Assembly (NCBI GenBank): GCA_035559995.1
Contig: DATMAM010000004.1
Coordinates: forward strand, 62,001-126,000
Length of the DNA: 64,000 nt
DNA from: DATMAM01 sp035559995
GTDB lineage: Bacteria; Desulfobacterota; Binatia; UBA9968
Reading direction: 5' to 3'
The position numbers and the translations under genes were made by a program. A model generated the notes under the pieces. The model was not told the DNA's origin, did not search any database, and saw nothing but the letters and a program-made list of their open reading frames with translations. This document shows positions 17,965-25,284 of the stretch, piece after piece (the first letter of the stretch is position 1; each line of letters starts with the position of its first letter).

Positions 17965-18292
17965 ACCGATCGCCCTTCACGAACCGATCCATTTCGCGCC
18001 AAGTCCTAAACGGAAGCTTCCGCCGTATCTTTCGCGCAAGCTTTTCTAATTTTCGCCGCGCTTGCTCTTGGGTTTCGTTGGCCAGCTCCGGGTGCTTGGC
18101 GAGAATCCTTTTTCTTAGCGCATCGAAAGCCGTGGTTGGATACTGGCTTTCCTTATCCTTGGGCTCAAAAGGTTTGAGCGTGACTACGGGTTTCCCGCGC
18201 CGCGTAATCACAATCGCCCTTCCCTTTTCAACTTCGCGAATCAACGCTGTTGTCTGGTTCTTGAGCTCCCTAACCGTCGCGTATTTGGCCAT
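17948..18292 (-). CDS. Phd/YefM-type antitoxin
   Basis: 114 residues. The first 55 have the Phd/YefM fold: YATVRELKNQTTALIREVEKG followed by IVITRRGKPVVTLKP, the DNA-binding and dimerisation part. The basic, helical C-terminal half (RKRILAKHPE to RKIRRKLPF) would wrap the PIN toxin. ATG 18292 was chosen over an upstream in-frame start at 18343. Such antitoxins normally repress their own promoter; the 237-bp gap to S4 is the likely operator region. Confidence 0.82.
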   Translation of the reverse strand: MAKYATVRELKNQTTALIREVEKGRAIVITRRGKPVVTLKPFEPKDKESQYPTTAFDALRKRILAKHPELANETQEQARRKLEKLARKIRRKLPFRTWREMDRFVKGDRYGLGR

Positions 18293-18529
18293 CGCTTTGG
18301 TCCGTGTAGCCACCAACATAGCAACAAAGACCCTTGCGGTCAAGCGGCCCGACCGTCATGGATCCATCTCTCTCTGTAGGTTGATGCCAGGACAAGTGGA
18401 GGCAGCCGCCCGTGAAAAAGAGATTGCATGCCACCAGGATTGACACATGCCCAGCCTCTCGATAGGCTCGCCTCAGTTAAGACCCGATGTAGTCTTGCGG
18501 CCTCTGAGCTTCTATTAACAGGACAGTCT

Positions 18530-19600
18530 ATGAATCAGAAAAGGCTTCTCGGTAGCCTCGTGTTTGCGATTTGCGCCATTGCTTTTCTTGTATTCTCCAG
18601 CCGCGAGTCCGCGATCGCGCAAACACTTGGCAAGAGCTTCGAAGAAATTGTGAAGCTCGCCACCAAGGAAGGGAAAGTGCGGATTGGGATGGGGTTCAGC
18701 GACGAGAAGTCGATGGAACGGGTGATGGCCGGGTTTTTAAAGAAATATCCACAGATCAAGGTCGAGTACAGCACGGTCAACTCAAATAACAGAGAAAAGA
18801 TCTTCGCCGAGCTTCTAGCGGGCCAGATCGATTACGATGTGGTGGATGTCTCGTTGGAGGTTCATAAAAAATGGAAAAAGGCCAACGTGCTGAGCGGTCC
18901 AATCGATTGGCGGGCGCTTTTTCCCAATGTGCCCAAGGAGCATATCAGTCCCGACGGCTATTTTGCCGCCGGAGCAGTTTCGTTTGATGGGATTGCCTAT
19001 CATCCGCGCCTTGTTCCTGACGAGCGTGTGCCGCGCAAGTGGGAGGACTGCCTCGATCCCCACTGGAAGGGAAAATTTATTCTCGACACTCGCCCGAACA
19101 ACATTGTCGGCCTCTATCCGGCTTGGGGAGAGGCCAAGCTGCTCGATTTTGCCAGGAGACTAAAAGAGAACCAGCCGCTATGGAAAAGAGGCATGAATGA
19201 TAGCATCGCGTTCCTTAGTTCCGGCGAAGCGTTGATGATTTGCGGCGTTTCTTACTCGCCCGTTAAGCGAGCGCTGGACAAGGACCCGAACGCTAACGTG
19301 CGGCCCGCGCTTTTAAACGAGGTCCCGGCCGGGATCAACAAAACGATGGGAATTGCGAAAGGAGCGAAGTATCCCAACGCGGCTCTACTTCTGGCCGGAT
19401 GGCTTGCCTCGCCCGAGGGAACCAAGGGTTACGATGAGGTTGGCTACGGTTCACCGTTCATCGAAGGAACGCATGCCGCGAAATTGATACAGGCAAGCGG
19501 CGGCAAAGTGATTTTTGGCGGCTGGGAGGAAGCTGAATATCGTCCCGCACTCACCGAAAAAATCACTGCGATTTGGGGCTTCAGGGCGAAGAAACAGTAA
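18530..19600 (+). CDS. ABC transporter solute-binding protein (S4)
   Basis: 356 residues with a signal peptide ending near ESAIA|QTLG. GKSFEEIVKLATKEGKVRIG is the shared N-terminal hallmark. Cys174 (WEDCLDPHWKG) and Cys238 (MICG) keep the 64-residue spacing; C-terminal AKYPNAALLLAGWLASPEG. ATG 18530 has AGGA about 8 nt upstream. A TTGACA (18440-18445) with TAGGCT 17 nt later is a weak candidate promoter. It is closest in layout to S3 and precedes amidohydrolase A2, so S3-A1 and S4-A2 look like duplicated modules. Confidence 0.9.
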   Translation: MNQKRLLGSLVFAICAIAFLVFSSRESAIAQTLGKSFEEIVKLATKEGKVRIGMGFSDEKSMERVMAGFLKKYPQIKVEYSTVNSNNREKIFAELLAGQIDYDVVDVSLEVHKKWKKANVLSGPIDWRALFPNVPKEHISPDGYFAAGAVSFDGIAYHPRLVPDERVPRKWEDCLDPHWKGKFILDTRPNNIVGLYPAWGEAKLLDFARRLKENQPLWKRGMNDSIAFLSSGEALMICGVSYSPVKRALDKDPNANVRPALLNEVPAGINKTMGIAKGAKYPNAALLLAGWLASPEGTKGYDEVGYGSPFIEGTHAAKLIQASGGKVIFGGWEEAEYRPALTEKITAIWGFRAKKQ

Positions 19601-19616
19601 AGTAAGATTGGGGTGT

Positions 19617-19640
19617 TGGAGTAATGGAGTAGTGGAGTAA
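19617..19640. repeat. Three tandem 8-bp repeats
   Basis: TGGAGTAA / TGGAGTAG / TGGAGTAA in direct tandem, in the 119-bp gap between S4 and A2. Length-variable simple repeats like this can mutate by slippage; no function is evident. Confidence 0.7.
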
Positions 19641-19719
19641 TGAAATAGAGAACTACTTAATACTCGATCACTCCAGGGCTTCATCTTTACCTGGCGCAAT
19701 CTCCCACAGGAGGCAAGGA

Positions 19720-20847
19720 ATGGCGATTGCTGGATATCGCGTGTTGGACGCCGACGGGCATATTTATCTAACCGAAGCGGGCTTGCTGCCTTATTTTGCC
19801 AAGGAATATTACGGCCAGCCGGTAGAGCTTGAAGGCGTGAGCGGCTTATTCCCGCGAAATGCCGCCTGGTCGTTCGTGATCCACGCGAAACAGAAGATAG
19901 AGGTCCCCCCGGGCCGCAAGGCGCCGAACGAGTCCCCTGACGCCGCCGGCTGGGGAAAATTCCTGGACAGCTCGGGAATCGACGCTGCGGTCATTTATCC
20001 GAGCCGTCTCTTTCACATCGGTTTGATCCGCGACGTGGAATACTCGGCTGCTGTCGCGCGCGCGTACAACAATTATCTCTACGAAAATTTTACCAGCAAG
20101 GACGAGCGCCTCTTTGGCGCCGCGGTGCTGCCTCTCGCAAACGGCGAAATCGCCGCGCGCGAGCTGCGCCGCGCGGTGAACGAGTTGGGAATGGTGACAG
20201 GAACGATCATGATATCGGGCATTCAGTGGCCCCTGGGCGACGAAGTCTGGTATCCGCTGTATCGTGAGGCGGAAAACCTCGATGTCATCTTGACCGTCCA
20301 CTCTTCGGTGGATGCGACGTTGGGCTTCGACCAGCGCTATTTTCGTAGTTTTGCCGAGGTCCACACGCTGAGCCATGGATTCGCTCTGATGGTGCAAGTT
20401 GTGAGCGCCATCTTAAACGGCGTCTTTGACGTTTTTCCGAAACTGCGCATGGCGTTCCTCGAGGGTGGATCCAACTGGACCCCTTTTGTGATGGAAAAGA
20501 TGGACGATGAATATCCGAAAAACGTCAGGCGCGGCGCGTGCCGTAAGCTACATATGATGCCGAGCGAGTACTGCCGGTCGGGGCGGCTTTTCTGGCATGG
20601 CGAACTCGACCGGCCGTCGCTGAAACCAACAATTCAAAACATCCGTCCCGACGTGTTTTTCTACGCGTCCGACTTTCCCCACACGAACAGCCAAAAAGTT
20701 ATCGAAGAGGTCCACGATTTCGTCCGGCGGGATGATTTCGACGATGCGACGAAGCGGAACCTGTTGTGCGGCGTCGCGGATAAGATGTACGGCCTCGATC
20801 GCGCGCTCGCGGCACGCCGAGAGAAGGCACGCAGGGTTGTGGCCTGA
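19720..20847 (+). CDS. TIM-barrel amidohydrolase, copy A2
   Basis: 375 residues, a paralog of A1 with the same motif order: DADGHIY (residues 10-16), TVHSSVD, FLEGGSNW, SGRLFWHGE and ASDFPH. AGGAGG lies directly upstream of ATG 19720. Relative to A1 the motif after the fifth strand differs (VHSSVD for VHSGSD), so the two may differ in substrate. It is preceded by S4 and followed after 72 nt by the ParB-like gene. Cytoplasmic; hydrolase or decarboxylase activity is inferred from the family. Confidence 0.82.
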   Translation: MAIAGYRVLDADGHIYLTEAGLLPYFAKEYYGQPVELEGVSGLFPRNAAWSFVIHAKQKIEVPPGRKAPNESPDAAGWGKFLDSSGIDAAVIYPSRLFHIGLIRDVEYSAAVARAYNNYLYENFTSKDERLFGAAVLPLANGEIAARELRRAVNELGMVTGTIMISGIQWPLGDEVWYPLYREAENLDVILTVHSSVDATLGFDQRYFRSFAEVHTLSHGFALMVQVVSAILNGVFDVFPKLRMAFLEGGSNWTPFVMEKMDDEYPKNVRRGACRKLHMMPSEYCRSGRLFWHGELDRPSLKPTIQNIRPDVFFYASDFPHTNSQKVIEEVHDFVRRDDFDDATKRNLLCGVADKMYGLDRALAARREKARRVVA

Positions 20848-20919
20848 AATCGGAACATGGAATAATGGAGGTTTCCTAGGATGGGTTGAGCACAGCGATA
20901 CCCATCGATCCAAGCTCGC

Positions 20920-21783
20920 ATGACTGAAGTGAAGTTTCGCTGCACCTACTGCCAGGCCTTGATTCCGTGGGCGCTCGACAAAAAGGATGTCGGTCTGAAG
21001 CCCGAGGAGAGCTTCCAGCCGGGAAAGCTTTATCCCTACGAGAAGTGCCGCTGCGGTTGGGGCAAGTTCGTTCTCTGCGAGGGGGGCGGCGCAGTCCCGG
21101 AAGCGGCCGCTGACGCCACGGCCGCCGAAGGGCGCGTGCGCGAAAAAATGGAGCGCGCGCGCTACCTGAAAATCCCTCTCGCGCAAATCGATCCTAACCC
21201 GCACCAGCCGCGGAAATTTTTCGATGCCGAAGCGCTGGCCTCCCTCGCCGACTCCATTCGCAAAGTCGGGCTGCTCGAGGACATCGTCGTCCGGCCGGTC
21301 GGAAAGCGCTACCAGATCGTCCTCGGCGAGCGCCGCTGGCGCGCCTCGAAGTTGGCCGGCGCGACGACGATCAGCGCGAAGGTCGTCGATCTGGACGACG
21401 AGGCGGTGCGGCTGATTGCGCTCACGGAAAATATCCACCGGGAGAACCTGACACAGGTCGAGGAAGCGTTTGCGTACAAGCGCTACGTCGACGAAGGAAA
21501 AAAGCTCACCGAAGTCGGCGAAACGCTCGGCAGGATGGGCGACCGGGTCGCGGAAAAGCTCAAGGTCCTGAACACGCACCATTACATCAGATACCAGGAG
21601 GAGCGTATCCAGAAACTGCAGGAGATGGTCGAAAGCTTGCGCGGCCAGCTCGACGGAGCCGAGCCCGTTTACGAGTCCAAGATCGTCGGCGTCGACGAAG
21701 TCCAGGAATACCTGAACCAGGGTTACGATCTCATGGCGGCCGTGGACGCAGGGCATATTATTTTGCGGCGGCGGGTGCGGTAG
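20920..21783 (+). CDS. Zinc-ribbon ParB-like protein without ParA
   Basis: 287 residues in an unusual order. An N-terminal Cys-rich knuckle (Cys8-x2-Cys11, then Cys43, Cys45, Cys53) is followed by a ParB N-terminal (CTPase/nuclease-like) domain with NPHQPRKFF, GERRWRA (136-142) and ENIHREN (170-176). Then come only a remnant of the ParB helix-turn-helix (about 194-217), a coiled-coil stretch (223-245) and a C-terminal module VDEVQEYLNQGYDLMAAV. It is not part of a chromosome parAB pair and lies among catabolic genes. It may be a regulator that reuses the ParB fold. Start ATG 20920, weak ribosome site. Confidence 0.75.
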   Translation: MTEVKFRCTYCQALIPWALDKKDVGLKPEESFQPGKLYPYEKCRCGWGKFVLCEGGGAVPEAAADATAAEGRVREKMERARYLKIPLAQIDPNPHQPRKFFDAEALASLADSIRKVGLLEDIVVRPVGKRYQIVLGERRWRASKLAGATTISAKVVDLDDEAVRLIALTENIHRENLTQVEEAFAYKRYVDEGKKLTEVGETLGRMGDRVAEKLKVLNTHHYIRYQEERIQKLQEMVESLRGQLDGAEPVYESKIVGVDEVQEYLNQGYDLMAAVDAGHIILRRRVR

Positions 21784-21849
21784 GCACTGCGGCGCCACCG
21801 GCTCGCGCGCTGTCGATAACCGGCCCGCGCACTAAGGAGGTCCAGCGAC

Positions 21850-22980
21850 ATGAATACAAGTTTTCCCGCGTTTCCGCCCGAGCTGCTTCAGGGGTGCCGC
21901 AACGCGCTGATCGATTACATGAAGATCCAGCCCGGCAACCAGGTGGTCATCCTGAACGAGCTGGGCTCGTCGGTCGATCCGTTCGTCGTCCATTGCCTGG
22001 CTACCGTCACGCAGGAAATCGGCGCGGAGCCGCACATCCTTTGGACAAGCAAGCTCGAAAAAGGCTGGTGGCAGGAGCTTTCGCCGGTCGTGCGCGCGGC
22101 GATCGGCCATGCCGACGTGGTCGTGCAGAATATCGCGAGCATCGGCAAGACGCACATGCTGGACCTCATGCTCGAGAAAAAGGTGCGGCGGTTTCGCAAC
22201 TACGCCAGCGACTTTGCGACCATGACTTCGGACTGGGCGCGCTTTCCCGTGGAGGTGCAGGACTACCTCGAGCGCAAGGTCAACACGATGCTGATCGAGG
22301 CGGGCACCTACCGGGTCGTCTCCGATGACGGAACCGATATCTCCGGCGAAATCTCGAAGCGGCTGACCGCGTGGCGCAGGGATCTCAAGCGCTCCGGCGG
22401 CATGAACGTGTCCTTCCCGCCGAGCGTGTTTCGCGCCTCGGAGTCTCTCAACGCGAACGGCGTGATCATGGTCTATGCCACCTATCCTTGGGGCGCGCGC
22501 CGGGTCGGCCTGCCGGAGATCCGATTCGAAAACCCGGTCAAGCTCGTGGTCGAAAACAACTACGTCGTGCACATCGAAGGGGGCTGGGAAGCGGAGCTTT
22601 ACCGCAAGCTCTTCGAAGAGCAGGCCGAAAGGATCGGCCAGCGCTCCTATTACGTCGACTCCTGGCACAGCGGCGCAAGCCCGCGGGCGTTTGTCCCGTT
22701 CGATCCGCGCGTCGACCCCGACCGCTTCGACCATCTGGCGCACAATCACGAGTGCTGGTTTCATTTCCACCTCGGCGGCCTCAGTCAAAAGGAAGGCTCA
22801 AAGAGCCAGATCGCCGACCACATCAACGCCGTGTGCATGAATCCCACGGTCTATCTGGACGGGCAGAAAGTATGGGACAAAGGACACTTGACGGCCTGGA
22901 ACGATCCCGAGCTGCGCGAGATCGCCTCCAAGTACGGCGACCCGAACGTGCTCTTTGCGCCGCGCCCGATCTGGGATTAG
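21850..22980 (+). CDS. M29 (aminopeptidase T/NicX)-like metalloprotein
   Basis: 376 residues. N-terminal alpha/beta domain (IQPGNQVVILNELGSSVDPF) of the kind seen in M29 leucyl aminopeptidase-like proteins, a group that also contains the 2,5-dihydroxypyridine dioxygenase NicX. The C-terminal half has His-rich motifs AHNHECWFHFHLGG and VDSWHSGASPRAF that could bind metal. AAGGAGG 9 nt before ATG 21850 is strong. It lies between the ParB-like and bicupin genes, all same strand. A ring-opening dioxygenase or a peptidase are both possible. Confidence 0.65.
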   Translation: MNTSFPAFPPELLQGCRNALIDYMKIQPGNQVVILNELGSSVDPFVVHCLATVTQEIGAEPHILWTSKLEKGWWQELSPVVRAAIGHADVVVQNIASIGKTHMLDLMLEKKVRRFRNYASDFATMTSDWARFPVEVQDYLERKVNTMLIEAGTYRVVSDDGTDISGEISKRLTAWRRDLKRSGGMNVSFPPSVFRASESLNANGVIMVYATYPWGARRVGLPEIRFENPVKLVVENNYVVHIEGGWEAELYRKLFEEQAERIGQRSYYVDSWHSGASPRAFVPFDPRVDPDRFDHLAHNHECWFHFHLGGLSQKEGSKSQIADHINAVCMNPTVYLDGQKVWDKGHLTAWNDPELREIASKYGDPNVLFAPRPIWD

Positions 22981-23070
22981 AGTTTCGGGCTGCGAGTTGC
23001 GCGGAAAGTTTGGCACCCGCCGCGGGTCAACCAGAAACTAGAAACGCAAAACCAAAGACGGAGCGAACGC

Positions 23071-24126
23071 ATGAAGGCCGAAGCAAAAAGCGAGCCCCAT
23101 CCGTACGTCCAATACCTGAACGAAAAATACGGCACCTACCGGCGATACGTCGAAGGGGAAGGTCTGCCCGTCTACCAGGGCCACTATGTCGAAGACGTTC
23201 GCACCCTGAGCTTAAAAGAATGGGCGCGGCGCGGCGGCTACGGCGCTTTTATCAATCTTTCCGAGCAGAGCATCGATGACGCCTACGTCTGCGAGATCCC
23301 GCCGGGAAAGAGCCTGAAGCCGCAGCGGCAGATGTACGAGGAGCTTGTCTACGTCGTCTCCGGCATCGGCGCGACCTCGGTGCGGTTGGAAAGCGGCCGC
23401 GAGCAGGTCTTTGAGTGGAAAGAAGGAAGCGTCTTTGCCGTCCCGCTCAATTGCCTCCACCAGCATTTCAACGCGGACGGAAATAAGCCCGCGCGCTACG
23501 TCGCCGTGACCAGCGCGCCGCTGATGATGAACCTGTTTAACGACCTGGAGTTCATTTTCCAAAACGATTTCCAGTTCAAGAAGCGGTACGCCGGCGAAGA
23601 GGACTACTTTCGCCGGGAGAAGTTCGTCGAGGGCGTCAAGGGCGGCTTGTGGGAAACCAACTTCATTGCCGATATCCGCGAATTCATGAAGCCCGAGCGC
23701 CTGATCGGGAACTGGCGCGGCAACAAAATGAAGCACACCTTTATCTGCATGGCGTCCAACGTGATGAAGACTCATGTGGCGCAATTTGAAGTCGGCACAT
23801 ACAAGAAAGCGCACCGCCACGGGCCCGGCGCTCATATCTATATCCTCAACGGGACCGGCTACACGCTCATGTGGGCTCCCGGCGAGCCGAAGAAGCGCTA
23901 CGACTGGCACGAAGGAAGCCTCCTCTCGCCGCCGGCCGGCTGGTACCACCAGCATTTCAATACCGGTCGCGAGCCGGTGCGCCATCTCGCTTTTCACAGG
24001 CCCGCGGTCATCAACTACGGCCGCTCGGAGCTCAGGCACGAGATTCCTTACGAGGAAGAGGATCCGGATGTAAGGGAGCTGTTCGAGGCGGAGCTGGCGA
24101 AGAACGGCGTTCAATCGCAAATGTGA
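23071..24126 (+). CDS. Bicupin protein (gentisate-dioxygenase-like layout)
   Basis: 351 residues with two cupin barrels. N-terminal barrel: MYEELVYVVSG ... GSVFAVPLNCLHQHFN (about 90-135). C-terminal barrel: KKAHRHGPGAHIYILNG ... GSLLSPPAGWYHQHFN (about 245-300). The C-terminal barrel has the HxH...E-like first motif and a late His, so it could bind iron. The N-terminal barrel has Gln/Met where the HxH pair is expected. Ring-cleaving dioxygenases of the gentisate type share this two-barrel build. It is followed after 49 nt by S5 and the transporter genes. Confidence 0.78.
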   Translation: MKAEAKSEPHPYVQYLNEKYGTYRRYVEGEGLPVYQGHYVEDVRTLSLKEWARRGGYGAFINLSEQSIDDAYVCEIPPGKSLKPQRQMYEELVYVVSGIGATSVRLESGREQVFEWKEGSVFAVPLNCLHQHFNADGNKPARYVAVTSAPLMMNLFNDLEFIFQNDFQFKKRYAGEEDYFRREKFVEGVKGGLWETNFIADIREFMKPERLIGNWRGNKMKHTFICMASNVMKTHVAQFEVGTYKKAHRHGPGAHIYILNGTGYTLMWAPGEPKKRYDWHEGSLLSPPAGWYHQHFNTGREPVRHLAFHRPAVINYGRSELRHEIPYEEEDPDVRELFEAELAKNGVQSQM

Positions 24127-24175
24127 ACGCAGAGAGCGTCAGGATCGGCTTGATATTGCTCTTAAGGAGGCTGTC

Positions 24176-25246
24176 ATGAAAACTTTCCGTCTGAAAGTAG
24201 CTGTAGTCTTCCTCGGCACGATTGCTTTTGCGCCTGCCGCGTGGCCGCAGGCAAGAATCGGAAAGACCCTCGACGAAATCGTCAAGCTGGCCGAAAAGGA
24301 GGGCAAGGTCCGTATCGCCAGCGCTTTGGATCGCGACGAAGAGTCTTTGGTGTTTCATGGATTTCAGCAAAAGTATCCAAAGATCAAGATCGAAAGTACG
24401 CGGATCACCGGTTCCGACAGCCGGGAAAAGCTTTTTACCGAGGCTCTCGCGGGCCTTGTCGAGTACGATGTGACCGACGTTTCCTCGGAGGTCCAGGAGA
24501 AGTTCATCAAGGCGGGCTTGCTGGCCGGGCCGTTTCACTGGCGCGCGCTTTTCCCCAACGTTGATGAGAAGCAGGTGAGTCCCAGCGGTCACCTCGTCGC
24601 GGTGGGATGGAGCACCCACATCATCGCCTACAATTCTTCCCTGGTCCCGGCGGAGCGGGTGCCAAAAAAATGGGAAGACTGTCTCGACCCCTACTGGCGC
24701 GGAAAGTTCATCGTCGACACCCGCCCCAAGACCTTGACCGGGCTGGGCGTCGCGTGGGGCGAAGAAAGGACGCTCGATTTCGCCGCCAAGCTCAAAAATA
24801 ACCAACCGGTGTGGAAGCGCGGGCAAACGGAAGCCCTCACTCAAGTGGCCGCGGGCGAGTACGCGATGATCTGCGGCTCCTACTACCAGTCGCTGCACCG
24901 GCTCAAGCGGCGCGATCCGAAAACGAAGCTCACGATCGCCTTTCCTCCCGAGGTCCCCGCGTCCGTGGGCGAGGCGCTGGCGATTCTCAAAGGGGCGAGC
25001 AACCCAAACGCCGCGCTTCTGCTGACGGGCTGGCTCGCCTCGCCGGAAGGGCAGAAGGCTTACGACAAGATCGGCCGCGGCTCTCCTTTCGTCGAGGGCG
25101 GCGAGAAGTGGACCCTGATGCGCAACGTCGGCGCCAAGGCGGTTCTGCGGCAGTGGGAAGACAATGCCGCCGAGGAAGCCTTGAGCAAAAAGATCCTCGC
25201 CGTCTGGGGGCTCGCCGGCGGCGCCGGGCGAAAAGCGGTCCAGTAG
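24176..25246 (+). CDS. ABC transporter solute-binding protein (S5)
   Basis: 356 residues with a signal peptide ending near AWPQA|RIGK. Hallmark GKTLDEIVKLAEKEGKVRIA; Cys169 (WEDCLDPYWRG) and Cys233 (MICG) 64 residues apart; C-terminal ASNPNAALLLTGWLASPEG. AAGGAGG lies directly upstream of ATG 24176. It is the only one of the six binding proteins next to the permease and ATPase genes, so it is presumably the original partner. Family 1 binding proteins of this type take up ferric iron, small organic anions or similar; ligand unknown. Confidence 0.92.
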   Translation: MKTFRLKVAVVFLGTIAFAPAAWPQARIGKTLDEIVKLAEKEGKVRIASALDRDEESLVFHGFQQKYPKIKIESTRITGSDSREKLFTEALAGLVEYDVTDVSSEVQEKFIKAGLLAGPFHWRALFPNVDEKQVSPSGHLVAVGWSTHIIAYNSSLVPAERVPKKWEDCLDPYWRGKFIVDTRPKTLTGLGVAWGEERTLDFAAKLKNNQPVWKRGQTEALTQVAAGEYAMICGSYYQSLHRLKRRDPKTKLTIAFPPEVPASVGEALAILKGASNPNAALLLTGWLASPEGQKAYDKIGRGSPFVEGGEKWTLMRNVGAKAVLRQWEDNAAEEALSKKILAVWGLAGGAGRKAVQ

Positions 25247-25284
25247 TGCCGGACGCGTGGCGGCGATCTGAGCGGACTGAACCG

